A stretch of DNA of 64,000 nt from Welwitschia mirabilis (Eukaryota; Gnetophyta; Gnetopsida; Welwitschiales). The stretch is taken from the NCBI GenBank assembly GCA_051453625.1, contig JBOZIK010000001.1:256175149-256239148 (forward strand), given 5' to 3'. Below the pieces are notes generated by a model. It was not told the DNA's origin and ran no database searches. It worked only from the letters and a program-made list of their open reading frames with translations. The position numbers were made by a program, and so were the translations under genes. This document shows, in pieces, positions 47,990 to 58,371 of the stretch (position 1 is the stretch's first letter; each line of letters begins with the position of its first letter).

Positions 47990-49127
47990 ATAAAAGAAAA
48001 TTCTTAAAGTGCTTCTAAACCTCTTGCTTTGGCAGGGAGATTGGTGGTTACAAAACACATTCTAAGTGCCATACTAGTTTATTATGTTTCTTTTATGGCG
48101 CCTTCCAAGAAGTTTGCATATTCTATTAATATGCTTAACCGTTGTCACCTTTGAGGAGATAAGGAAAATCAGAAAGATTTCCATCGTGTGGCTTGGGATT
48201 TTTGTCTTTCAGATAAAAGTAATGGAGGTCTTAGCATCCCATCCATCACTAAGCAAGGGCATCTTCTAGCTTTTAAATGGGTTATTCACTCTTTTCAAGG
48301 AAATGAAGCCTGGAAAATGCTTTTCAGACATTACTTTTCTAAAAAAAAAATTCTTCTACACCCTACTAGAATAGTTCCCACTAGAGTAATTGGATAGTAA
48401 CTAAAGAGAACGTCAAGATTCAAGGATATTTTCTTTTTTAGCAAATCTGGAGATTTGGGAATAAAGTTAAAATCTATCTCACTAGGAAGCCTTAAGGACT
48501 CTCAAGTAAATCTGAATCTTCACTCTCTTTGGTGGTCCTTAGATTTTGGACTCAACTCTTTACAATTAGCTCATAATTTCAAGATCAGAGCTAAAGTGCT
48601 TGTGCAAAAAGGCCTTTTACACATAGGACAACTGGTAGCCAATAATCAAGGATCTCCTTCCTTTAGTTGGCAAACTTGTAAGGCCAAGTGGTAGTTTCAA
48701 ATGAGAGATCTCCCTTTCTCTGGCATGTGGAATCCATCTTAAACAATTACAACTTGCTCAATGATAATGACTCGTGGATGAATGAATGGATCTGGTCAAA
48801 TGGTGAAAAAATGTGTCATTTCACTCTTTCAAAGGCTTAGGCTTGGTTGGGAAAGGCGTACAACCTCCAAATCAATATGGATAAGAAATGGAATATAGAT
48901 TGATAAGAAGACAAATGGAAAGCCTTATTTCAGAATTGTGGAAATCCAAGGCTCAATCGAAGCTCAAATTTTTCTTTTGGTCTTTTTTACATCAAGGGTT
49001 ACCTATTGGCAAATGGATTCAATATAATGGGGCTGCCCCAACACAATGTCCAATTTGTAACATCACAGAAGGGAATGTCAAGTGGCCAAGCAAATGTGGT
49101 CTTGGCTTTTTGGCATGTTTGGAATGA
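47990..49127 (+). pseudogene. LINE ORF2 C-terminal region with zf-RVT knuckle
   Basis: Pieces 'LVVTKHILSAILVYYVSF' (about 48044), 'VAWDFCLSDKSNGGLSIP' (48186-48240) and 'LLAFKWVIHSF' belong to the plant LINE thumb/connection. The 48888-49127 frame contains 'LWKSKAQSKLKFFFWSFLHQ' and 'CPICNI', the zf-RVT domain (family: LWxxKxPxKVKxFxWxxLHxxLPVGxxL). It ends where the HxxxxC part is lost by deletion, in contrast to the second copy at 49556. Confidence 0.8.
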
Positions 49128-49455
49128 TTTTCAGTTATCCCTTTTCTATTCTTTTGCAAGATATTCTCAAAAACCAGCTTAAGGATGATTAGAACATTTT
49201 ACTTCGAGAAAGCATGTTCTTTCTCTGAAAGTATTATTGTTAGGCTATTTTTCAAGGTCACTGAATTGCCACTTTTACTAGAGGAGATCAGCTTATCGTG
49301 ATTTGTTCAATGAAGCTACAATACAAAATTATCGAGGGAGTTTCAAGAGGTCTCTTTCTTAATACTTTATAATCTAATGTTCAATAAATTGTAATTCTCT
49401 CTTTTTCCTCTTTTTTTTTTTTTTTTTTTTTTGCTACAAACGATAGCCTTTTGTT

Positions 49456-49555
49456 NNNNNNNNNNNNNNNNNNNNNNNNNNNNNNNNNNNNNNNNNNNNN
49501 NNNNNNNNNNNNNNNNNNNNNNNNNNNNNNNNNNNNNNNNNNNNNNNNNNNNNNN
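49456..49555. other. Assembly gap (100 N)
   Basis: Round-number placeholder gap after a long T-run. It separates two copies of the LINE 3' end, so the true order or length here is uncertain. Confidence 0.95.
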
Positions 49556-49905
49556 ACAATGCCCAATTTGTAACATTAGGGAATCTATTCAACATGTTTT
49601 TTGGGAATGTCAAGTGACTAAGCATATGTGGTCTTGACTCTTCAACATGTTTGGAATGACTCTTACTTATCCCATTTCTATTTTCTTAAAAATCAACTTA
49701 ATGATGGGTGGCACATTTTACTTCTAGAAAGCATGTTCTTTTTCTAAGCGTCCTTATTTGGCTTTCTTTCAAGGTGACCAAATTACCACTTTTATTGGAG
49801 GAGATCAACTTATCATCATTTCTTCAATGAAGCTACAATACAAAGCTGCCAAAAAAAAAAAAAAAAGTTTTAAAAGATCTCTTTCCTAATACGAAAGTAA
49901 GATGT
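49556..49905 (+). pseudogene. Second LINE 3' end (zf-RVT fragment)
   Basis: Begins in 'QCPICNIRESIQHVFWECQV', a complete C-x-x-C...H-x-x-x-x-C knuckle, and parallels 49047-49370 to its end ('gaagctacaatacaaa' at 49310 and 49827). It carries a run of 16 A at 49851-49866, where the first copy has other sequence. It is a second insertion or a segmental duplication of the same LINE. Confidence 0.75.
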
Positions 49906-50026
49906 GAAAATTCGATCGGATTAGGAGCAAGTGAAAGATTGGTAAGTTAGAAATTTTAGACGGCCGCAGACGCAGAGCAGAAAGCCTTCCCAGGGCATTC
50001 ATGCAAACTTCTTGTCAGGTTATTTT

Positions 50027-50161
50027 ATGGATTTTGAATACACGAAGCCTGTTCCTCCTTCATGCGAAACAGAGCACAGTTGCAGCCCTTCATTGCCGCC
50101 GACAGTACCTCCACCTCAGCAAGAGCCACCTCCATCTTTTAACAGATACAAAGACTCCTAA
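50027..50161 (+). CDS. Proline-rich 44-codon frame, possible captured exon
   Basis: An ATG opens 44 codons starting 'MDFEYTKPVPPSCETEHSC' and containing 'PTVPPPQQEPPPSFNRYKDS' at the end, then TAA. Base composition (many CCG, GCC, CAG) is unlike the AT-rich surroundings, and codon use looks host-like. I do not recognise a family. The upstream part (from about 49957) is also GC-rich ('gacggccgcagacgcagagc'). It is probably the 5' part of a captured host gene, truncated by the stop or spliced. No protein evidence is available. Confidence 0.4.
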   Translation: MDFEYTKPVPPSCETEHSCSPSLPPTVPPPQQEPPPSFNRYKDS

Positions 50162-50540
50162 AGCAAAGGATTATACTTCTCTTCTTCCTCCCTTCTCTGG
50201 CAATGCAATGCTTATTTCTCTTGTGCCCAGCTTAGGTTTTGTAAATTTTAGTTCGGAATTTCCCCATGAAAAATCCTTATGGTTCCAATAGTTATGCCGT
50301 AGTTGAATGTCGAGGAAGGAGATTTCGTTATGGAATCGGAAGCAAACCCACTCTGTAATGTAGGAATCAGAAGCGAAGCTATTTTCTTCTAAGGCGTTAA
50401 TGTATGTCTCCGTTCTATTTTTCTCATTCAATTGCTAAAGTTATGAGGTTTTGTGAGTTTCTGATTATGATGTGCATCTTTTGTTGACATAAACAAAAAT
50501 TGGCGATAACTTCCCTAAACATTGTGAAGTGATTATTCGA

Positions 50541-50709
50541 AGCCCTAATTGTAATTGAACATAGTTCGACGGAGAAGCCCTTTCTGCAAGGCGTCCGACG
50601 GAGGAAGATTCTTCAAAGTCGGAGCCCTAATTGTAATTGAACATAGTTCGACGGAGAAGCCCTTTCTGCAAGGCGTCCGATGGAGGAAGATTCTTCAAAG
50701 CCCTAATTG
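50541..50709 (+). repeat. 82-bp tandem duplication in GC-richer segment
   Basis: The block starting AGCCCTAATTGTAATTGAAC occurs at 50541 and again at 50623, with a third partial start at 50699. The two full copies are nearly identical (CCGACGG versus CCGATGG near the end), so the duplication is recent compared with the decayed repeats around it. Confidence 0.85.
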
Positions 50710-50783
50710 CGAGTTTTATCTTTGTGTTTATTTCTAAAGACTTGATCATCTAATGCTCCACATATCTTCATATTTTTGTTTAC

Positions 50784-51083
50784 TTATCTTGATATTTTTG
50801 TTGTCCTTCCTTTTGTGAGTTTATGCAGCACACTGCTTCTGATAGCAGGACGTTCGAATGTGTAGTTGAATCTAGCAGGATGATTACCAAAGTGGGTTGT
50901 CAACAAATTCAGTGTGAAATAAGTAATGAATATCAATTGTCTTTCCAACAAGGTTGAATCTTCACTCACAAAAGTCAGCATTGAAGAAAACACCTGAGTT
51001 ACTATGCCCATTTTAATGCCAAGAGTCCACCCATGCCATTTGTAGAGTGTAACAATGCCTATGGCTGCTTCTTCTGCAATCAT
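50784..51083 (-). pseudogene. 99-codon minus frame, possible captured exon
   Basis: The open frame starts 'MIAEEAAIGIVTLYKWHGW' and ends in 'RPAIRSSVLHKLTKG'. Its composition is more balanced than the flanks, and just upstream on the minus strand is ATGATTGCAG, a plausible splice acceptor. No domain is recognised. It lies downstream of the 51304-51678 frame on the same strand, so both may come from one captured gene. Confidence 0.35.
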
Positions 51084-51244
51084 AATGGGTCTTTGTCTGA
51101 ATACATGTGCAGATAGTTATTGTCAAGGCTATATGTTCTTATATTGATTTTCTTTACCTTGGCAACCCCCTTCCCCTTCCTTTAAAGAAGCGAATACATG
51201 TAGATGATGCTCTAGGAGAGTAGAAACACACAGACAATACTTAC

Positions 51245-51372
51245 AAAAGGGCTTTTGCAGGTCTAATCTTGGTGGTTCATACGATGATTCTTTTGTCTTG
51301 CGATTAACGCCTATGATTGAGGGAACAAAGGCCCGAAAAGTAGAACAGCGAAAACGCATGGGAAAACTGCAT
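51245..51372 (-). pseudogene. Possible captured exon with consensus splice sites
   Basis: On the minus strand CTACCTACAG precedes the segment and GTAAGTATTG follows it, both good plant splice signals. The longest frame reads 'FRAFVPSIIGVNRKTKE' then 'PPRLDLQKPF'. It does not continue the frame of the upstream candidate exon after splicing at GCATATG/GTTTAT, so either that junction is wrong or the frame is broken. The function is unknown. Confidence 0.38.
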
Positions 51373-51678
51373 CTGTAGGTAGGTTGCTTGGGATTTTATA
51401 GTAAGAATTAATGGGGAAAACGATAAACCATATGCACTTGCCCACGGTAATCTTGCCGCTGCAGAAGCCCTCTCTTCCTTCTTCAGGTATTGCTTGTATC
51501 TCAAAAATCTTTCAATGGCTGACTTAATCTCTTTGATAATCTTCTTGCCCTGCTGGCTATAGCAGTTGTTGATAACATGATAACTTTGAGATTCTCGAAG
51601 GAATGCCCAGCCTTTATTGGCTTTAAGGATTTCTGGATAAGCTGGAAAAGCTTTGTGTATATTTTTGTGGGTTTCTAT
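51304..51678 (-). CDS. 124-codon open minus frame, probable captured host-gene fragment
   Basis: An uninterrupted frame from the stop at 51679-51681 down to 51304, with no ATG at its start, so it is an internal exon rather than a whole gene. It reads 'KAFPAYPEILKANKGWAFLR' near its beginning, then 'YHVINNCYSQQGKKIIKEIK', 'SAIERFLRYKQYLKKEERAS' and 'AAARLPWASAYGLS'. Charged helical sequence of this kind is not typical of transposon decay, and nothing in it matches the RT, integrase, gag or transposase motifs I know. The last 40 codons may already be intron, because a splice acceptor lies at 51373. I cannot name the parent gene. Confidence 0.45.
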   Translation of the reverse strand: METHKNIHKAFPAYPEILKANKGWAFLRESQSYHVINNCYSQQGKKIIKEIKSAIERFLRYKQYLKKEERASAAARLPWASAYGLSFSPLILTIKSQATYLQMQFSHAFSLFYFSGLCSLNHRR

Positions 51679-51681
51679 TTA

Positions 51682-54600
51682 TCCTTTGATCCACAGATTG
51701 GTTGTTAAAATTTAATTTTGAATTACAAATGATATTATTGTGGTGCTGTATTTTATAAGGATTTGTTTAAGCGAAGTAAGTTTGTTTTCACAGACCGAAG
51801 TGCATTGATTTTCATGCTAGTTCTAAATTTTTCTTGCAGAATTGTAATCTACATAATAGCATCGCTATAAGTTACGTTTTTATATGTTGAAAGGCTTATC
51901 TTGTCATTATGTATCATTTCTTTTTCAATACTGGAATACGTTACCTTATAGATGACTATGGGACAATCATTGATAACGTAAGAAATCCTGGTAAGAAATT
52001 CTACTTGCTTGGTATTGTTGAAAAATACATGGTTTGAGAGGAGGCTAACCTGTAACTATAGTGGTTAACCATTTTTAACTGCAGTCAACACTTTATTAAT
52101 AACAAAGTTATAGAGATTAAAAGAGTCTTAATTTGTTTAACAGAAACAACTCTCGGTAGGAGCAGATTTACCGAGACTAAACAAAGTTTATGGGGAAATC
52201 ATTGGGGAATCCTGCACACCCTTGCCGGTTTGACCTGGATGAAATCAGGCCAAATCGCAACCATGTGGACATCTTCCAAAGTCTAAAAGTAACGAACATC
52301 CTTTGTATACAATGAGATTATTGTAAAAAGACCAAAATCACAGGTCATTACACAATGAGATAAAAAAAAAAAAGTTTGGAAAAAGAGGGGGAAAAGGGGT
52401 ACAAAAAGAATTTCTTATCACAAAACATTAGACATCATTTGATGCATACAATATTTATAGGCCCTTCATGAAATCTCAGTCATGTTTCTGTGAACCTTAG
52501 TGATCAGATCTTTGAAATAAAATGAGTGCGTCATGATTATACGTTCAAGTATACTCTGTTTCAGATAGAGAGTATTGCAAGTTTTTCATTAAAGTAGATT
52601 GTGTTTGCAGACTCCACCCATGGGTAAATTTCATCAATAAATACCTACTTCATTGTGTGTGGAACAAAAAGGACGAGCATCTTAGCAAATCCACACTTGA
52701 TGCCTTTAACACACTCATTGACCTTCAACTAGTTTATCACATGGATTCAAAAAACGATGAATTCAACATTTGGTTGTTTATTATGCATGGAAATGACCTT
52801 TTAACTTCTGACCATGTTCTTCTATATTATTGAACTGTGATTCACTGTCATAAGTTTAAATTCAAGTTGATTCAGCCAAACACTATCATATGCTTTCTAC
52901 ATATTGTTGATGATTGTCCTAGGCTTTATCATAAGTAATGGGAGTTTATTAAGGTCCATTTTCCTATTAGCAACATCACCGAGAAGACCATAGTTGGTCG
53001 TTTTTTGATTCCATGAAATGCACATTGTTGATCCTTTTAACTTCTTTAGTTATACTTTCTCTTATAAAAGAAAGATTTACCAATTGAAATGATGTTGCTA
53101 GTCTTCAGTTTTGTTCTGTATGAGCAAGTAGGCTAGTTGTGAAAACATTTTTGTAAGAATAATACCACTTGATCACTATTAATTTGAGATCTATGAAATG
53201 TTCCATAGTTGTGTGGAAGCATTAACACTAGGTGAATGTAAGCTAGAGAACTAGATGACTTCAGACTTTGAAAACCAACTGCCATCTTGACTATTCTTTC
53301 CAGTTTCTGTTATTCCATACTTAGTTCTATAGAATTCCATTTCTTCTATTTTGGCATGTTTGGCCCCAATTGTTCATGGAATGCTATGCATCCATTTTAT
53401 GTTTTNNNNNNNNNNATTTTAAAGGAAATTCAAATCTAATATGTGGCTTCCATACTGGTAAGAAGAGGAGTGTTACCTCTCTAAAAGAGGAGCTACATGA
53501 GATGTAACAATCCTGTATACAAGTTCTTTCCTTGGCTCCCAAGCAATTATTAGGCACCCATGTGTTGTATCTGTAAAATAATAGTTTCATTCTTGAAGGA
53601 TGTAGTTTCAAGGAACAGCTATCTATGCATTACATTCATTATAAAACATTACATCTTTAAAGAGTTGATATGCTAGTAAAACAAAGATAAAAAACATAAG
53701 GAATGATTAAGAAAGGATCTTGAAATATTCTAATTATATGCTGAAAGTAGTGGATATGTTATCATAGCTTCTTTAGTCACTATAAGTCTATAATAACAAA
53801 GTGATAGGTGTTTGGTCTAATGTAGTTCATTGATTTAAATTTAGATCATAATCTAATTTAAGAAGGAATATGGAATCAATTCCTTCAATTCTATGTTAAG
53901 AGAGAAAGAAGCATAGTTAGAGGGATCAGAGAGAATCCTAGAGCTCTTTTTTGTCCTTTTGGTTTTTTTCGTTTAGAGATTTTGGACCACCAAATTGCTC
54001 TAAAATGGATTGCAGATCACTACGGATGGTGAATATAGAAAAACATATAAAATAGCAAATTTTTTTTAAAGTAATGTTTTGCAATTATGATGGTAATTGA
54101 TTACAAAGAGAACATATTTAACATGCCTCAATATATTTTAGATAAAACATATGATAGGAAATCACAACATGAATCTTATTCTTTCAAATCCTTCCTCCTC
54201 TCTCTCTCAGTAGTTCTAAGCCTTTCTCATTGCTTCCTTAATCTGCTGATCAATGTAAGACATTGTCAATTCCTTCGGCATTTTGGGCAACCACTCCTTT
54301 AGGTTAGGACATTTATTATTTTTTTCATCTATTGTTTTTTCATTTAGATATTTTTATTTGGTTTTATTTGATGCACCACAACATTTGAGGTTGTCTTTTG
54401 TTCCTTCTATGCTCTTTTCTACTTTACTTTCTTTCATTAAACAAAAACAAAAAAGAATTCAAAGAGAGAAATAGCTAGAAAACAATATCCTTTGAGGGTC
54501 TTATGATTCCTTTTCAAAGTTATTCTCTGCACCATTGGGTTTTCGAGTTGTATTATAATAATTGGGTTTTGGAGATGTACTATTAACCTAAGAATGGTAT

Positions 54601-55226
54601 TTGGAGGAAATTGGATTGTTTGATTATGTGGTTTCTGTCAAATAATGTGTCTTTATAATGTGTTCATGTGCTAAAATTCTATGCCTATTTTATTTCACAT
54701 GGTTTGAACTTTTGGAGATCTAGAATTGTATCATTATTTTACATCGTCTTTGTATTCTTACACAATACAAGTTTGTGCCTCTAGAGGAAATCATTGCATG
54801 TTTCAAGAAACATAATTAAGAGATATCGATCATGTATGAAAATGCTTCTTATCAAATGGTGGTTGTTCAAAAAGGATGGACATTTGTATATATACACATG
54901 GAGACGCATAAATAATGCTTATCATGTTTCTAGGCTACTTTTACCATAGTCACTATGCCATGATATAACTTTCAATATTATTTCACTAGGCCATGCTTGA
55001 GACTTTGTATGTTTTATGTGACTATTTTTTTGATAATGTCTATAGAGTCAAGAAAGCTAAATACAAGGGGCTTTAACAGATGATCTTGGACAAAGCTATT
55101 GGACTTTTAGAAAGCATGAGGAAATCTTTTCAACTATTAAAATAGGTATGTCTAAGATTTTGCTCTAGTTAGTTCTCTTGAGGCCTTTTGTGACGTCCAC
55201 TTTTAACAACCTAAAATTTCAAGTAT
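51682..55226. other. CACTA interior, no gene recognised
   Basis: Mixed composition. The stretch 52150-52300 is GC-richer ('cttgccggtttgacctggat') but has no sustained frame. 52640-53050 has short open pieces without a family. A 10-N gap lies at 53406-53415. Frames at 54087-54474 are low-complexity Ser/Leu/Phe sequence. Some of this may be introns or UTRs of captured genes, but I cannot support a call. Confidence 0.4.
53406..53415. other. Assembly gap (10 N)
   Basis: Ten N, a placeholder length. Confidence 0.95.
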
Positions 55227-55238
55227 GCTCTGATACCG
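55227..55238 (-). other. Primer-binding site, tRNA-Met type (element W)
   Basis: GCTCTGATACCG on + is the reverse complement of TGGTATCAGAGC with one mismatch. It is the best-preserved primer site in the window and marks a minus-strand LTR element whose LTR lies to its right. Confidence 0.68.
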
Positions 55239-55240
55239 AA

Positions 55241-56206
55241 TGTGATAAACAAGCCCAAAAATGAAAATTAAACTGACAAAACTGAACTTTTGTTTCCCAA
55301 TAGACATCTAGGAAACTTAACCATAAGCTAAACATTCACTTGAAAATTTTAATAATCAACAGATGATTGAAGTTTTGATAATTGACTATATATAACTTAG
55401 TCATATTTCAAAATCTATGAAGAAGATAAATATATTTCTCGCATAATTTTGCATTGAGGGAGATAAATATAATACAAATAAAATATTCATATATCATGAC
55501 ACTTCTTTAAAACAATTTGAGTATCCATGTTCACATAAATATCACAATTTTATTAGGACATCCAAAGTCCTTTAGATAAATACATGCATCTGAATAACAA
55601 GCATGAAAGATGGCACTCAATCCATCTTGCATTAGCTAGCCCATTCGAAAGTCTTCTTCCGCAGCGGGTCCTGTACATGCAAGCATGATGTGAGAACTGT
55701 AACCTTGATAGTTGCCAGTATGACACCTGACAAGGTTTAGGTATGGGGTTTCCAAGCACAAGATAGGATTCACAAGAAAAATTAAAATGTGACTAAGACC
55801 TCATACAAATTATAGTAATCCAGATGCACATATCTAGAGGGGATAATTTACTCCCTTCACTATCTGAAAGTAATATACTGTAATCCAAACCAACACATCT
55901 AGAGGGGACAATTTACTTCCTTTACTCTCCAGAGGTAATATATTTTAATCCAACCCAACACATCTAGAGGGGACAATTTACTCTCTTTACTCTCCGGAGG
56001 TAATATATTATAATCCAAACCAACACATTCAGAGGGGACAATTTACTCCCTTTACTCTCTAGAGGTAATTTACTATAATCCAAACCAAGATATTTAGAGG
56101 GGACAATTTACTCCTTTTGCTCTTTAGAAGTTGTTTACTGTAATCCAAGCCAACACATCTAGAGGGGATAATTTACTCCCTTTACTCTGTAGAGGAAATT
56201 TTCAGC
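55241..56206 (-). repeat. LTR fragment of element W (right end undefined)
   Basis: Begins TGTGATAAAC on +, giving a CA end on the coding strand, three bases from the primer site. It contains the 65-bp minisatellite. No partner LTR and no pol are visible, so this is a solo or truncated element inside the CACTA. Confidence 0.5.
55817..56206 (-). repeat. 65-bp minisatellite, six tandem copies
   Basis: AATCC starts recur at 55817, 55882, 55947, 56012, 56077 and 56142, exactly 65 bases apart, each followed by the words 'agaggggacaatttactccc' and 'tttactct'. Copies differ by point changes only, with no indels. The next unit at 56207 diverges. Confidence 0.93.
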
Positions 56207-56897
56207 AATCGAGAATATATCAATACAGGTCAATGAATGGTTGCAAAGCTTAAATCAATATGGGTAAGGGTTGTGATAAAAGAATCTTAAGAAAATTATG
56301 ACACATGGTGTATGATTTATAAACAAAACTTGCAAACTTCAACAATTTACGAGATACTAATGAAATCTTTTAAAAAATGTAAGCATTTTGAGATGGAAAG
56401 GAAATACAAGAAAATGCAAGAAAATGAGTAAGCTAAGAACCATATAAGAAATAGACTAAGCCAAAAACCATACCCAAATTTAAGATGAAGACTCAAAAAC
56501 TCCTGAAGATTCTAAGGCCTCAAGATTTTCCAAGCTCCAAGTTTGAAGTCACCAAAATTCGATAATAAAGATTTTATCAAAAATATGAAATAAGAGAGAA
56601 AGGATGTCCTATTAATAACAGAGGATGTAGGATGTGAAAAGACACAAGAACATGAAGAGACATCATCATAAAAAGAGGGTGGTGAAGGTGGTGAAAGTGG
56701 TAAGGATTCCATAACCCCTAATGATTACCTTCCCTGGCCAGTGGGTGCATAATATTTCATCATAATAAATAATAATGTTATGAATCCACTACATGCAGTT
56801 ATTAAAATAAAAAATAAAAATGAGTCACCATATGATAGTATTCTCTAAAATAAAAAAAGGTGTAACATTTTAAAAATGAAAATAATCTTAGTACAAC

Positions 56898-57018
56898 TAC
56901 TATTTTAGCCACTAACATGGCCACTAATTTAACCACTAACATAACCACTAATTTTGCCATTAACGTAATCACTAATTTAACCATTAACATAATCATTCAT
57001 TTAGCTACTAACGTAACA
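56898..57018. repeat. 12/24-bp minisatellite (CCACTAAYNTNA type)
   Basis: Repeated 'ccactaacataa' and 'ccactaatttaa' units alternate about ten times, giving a period of 12 with a 24-base higher order. The minus strand reads as repetitive MVKLVV-like sequence, which is a by-product of the repeat. Confidence 0.8.
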
Positions 57019-58170
57019 ATGAAAGATCATAATTAAATTAGCAAGGATTTACGACAAAATAATATTATGACTATTACGAATGAAAGGACAAAATTTTCCA
57101 CAATATAATTACATTTCAATGATAAGAAAAATACATACAATAACTAAATTAGCTTGTGGACTCTATAACAATAAAATTATTTTAATTTAATTTTTAAGCT
57201 AAATCTTTGGACCTTTGAAAGTTTGGATGTAACACCTTAATTGAAGTATGCAATCAATAGTCTTGATTGAAGTAAAAGTTGTTTATCAATGGTTCGTTTG
57301 ATATGTTAAAACACAAGGATGGCATTAGTAATCCCAAGTATATGTAAAAATTGTTCGTGGATAGCTTGACATGCTAAAACATCACAACATTGATGGCTAC
57401 TCATGTAATATTTAGACTTTAATTGTATTACCTAAAGAATAACAAAGCCAACCAAAATAAGATACTATGGATATCACTAGTAATGAACAACTAATAGTAG
57501 CCACTGATTAATAGAGACATGAAAGAAGATAGAAATCTAAAATAGACAATAATAAGAAATAAAAGTTTGGAATGTGGGAGAAACGATAGCATGCTTTAGA
57601 TACTATAATCAGTAGAGATGTAATGAAATAAAACCTAAGATTATTTATTTTATGATTTACATCATTTCTTGTTTATTCAAATAATGGGACAAAATCCTTT
57701 ATTAACAAGGATCACCAGTTTTATTCATTATAAAATTGGCATAAAAATAGGCATGGGTTGTGGAAATTTTTAGTTAGGCAGTGGTTTGGATGAACACAAT
57801 GTGACGTATAAGTGTGAGCCAAGATGCCCAGGCATTATAAAAGGTACATGATTTATTCATAGTCTCATGGTAAACCAATATAAAATAAAATGATATTATT
57901 ACTGCAATCATGGTGCTTTCCCTATCTCCAGTTGGCATGAGGGTTGTAATCAAACTGATATGCTTCCCAATGTGTTTCAGGTTCCTTCCTCTTTAATGTT
58001 GGCCTAGAGAATGTAGACTACTGATATGATCTCATTTGCTAATACAAAAGAATGCTGAAGGTTAATGTATACTGAGGCTTTGCTGCACATCCTGATGCCG
58101 GACAAATCTGCAAAGAGTTTAAGGTGCAGAATTGATTGTTGCTTTATTGTATCTTGGCGGTGTGTCATGA
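57019..58170. other. CACTA interior, no gene recognised
   Basis: AT-rich. Two similar lines near 57280-57310 and 57350-57385 ('gatatgttaaaacacaagga' and 'gacatgctaaaacatcacaa') form an imperfect repeat. From about 57900 composition becomes more balanced, with possible exon or UTR pieces next to the 58171 frame. Confidence 0.4.
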
Positions 58171-58371
58171 TCACAGAACTACAGTGCCACTATCAGTCCT
58201 TTCTATAAAACTGAATATTTTCTTTGCCTCTGTGAGCTCTTGCTGGGCACAAGCTTTTTCAATGTCTCCTTTTAGGATTCTTTTCTCCTTTTGCAGAGTG
58301 GCCTCTCTGCGTGTTCGTGTCTCTAGCCAACCTGTATTCCCCTGATGGGCCCTTTGATTACTGGGGACCAC
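58171..58371 (-). CDS. 66-codon minus frame, charged helical, possible captured exon
   Basis: The frame starts 'MVPSNQRAHQGNTGWLETRT' and continues 'RREATLQKEKRILKGDIEKA' and 'CAQQELTEAKKIFSFIE'. The middle has alternating basic and acidic residues suited to a coiled coil. The CCTGTTTAG just upstream on the minus strand could be a splice acceptor. Base composition is clearly richer in G and C than the neighbours. I do not recognise the parent gene. It ends with TGA at 58171-58173. Confidence 0.42.
   Translation of the reverse strand: MVPSNQRAHQGNTGWLETRTRREATLQKEKRILKGDIEKACAQQELTEAKKIFSFIERTDSGTVVL

Larger units (their letters stand above)
44401..49400 (+). mobile_element. Plant L1-type LINE inside the CACTA element
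   Basis: ORF1-like, endonuclease, reverse transcriptase and C-terminal zinc-knuckle remnants follow one another on the + strand in LINE order, with no LTRs. Exact ends are unclear: no clean poly(A) tail or target duplication is seen, and a T-run (about 49410-49432) and an N gap follow. It is fully degenerate. Confidence 0.8.

Noticed and set aside
52640-53050. Possible captured coding segment
   Set aside because: Short stretches look protein-like, but stops fall every 20-40 codons in all frames and no family is recognised.
54087-54474. Two + frames rich in Ser, Leu and Phe
   Set aside because: Pyrimidine-rich DNA gives such text by chance, and no family match or splice context is seen.
55188-55226. 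TGTGACGTCC word as another LTR start
   Set aside because: It lies on the internal side of the element W primer site and has no second copy or duplication, so it is more likely leader sequence.
56802-56996. 64-codon minus frame with repeated MVKLVV text
   Set aside because: It is the translation of the 12/24-bp minisatellite, not a protein.
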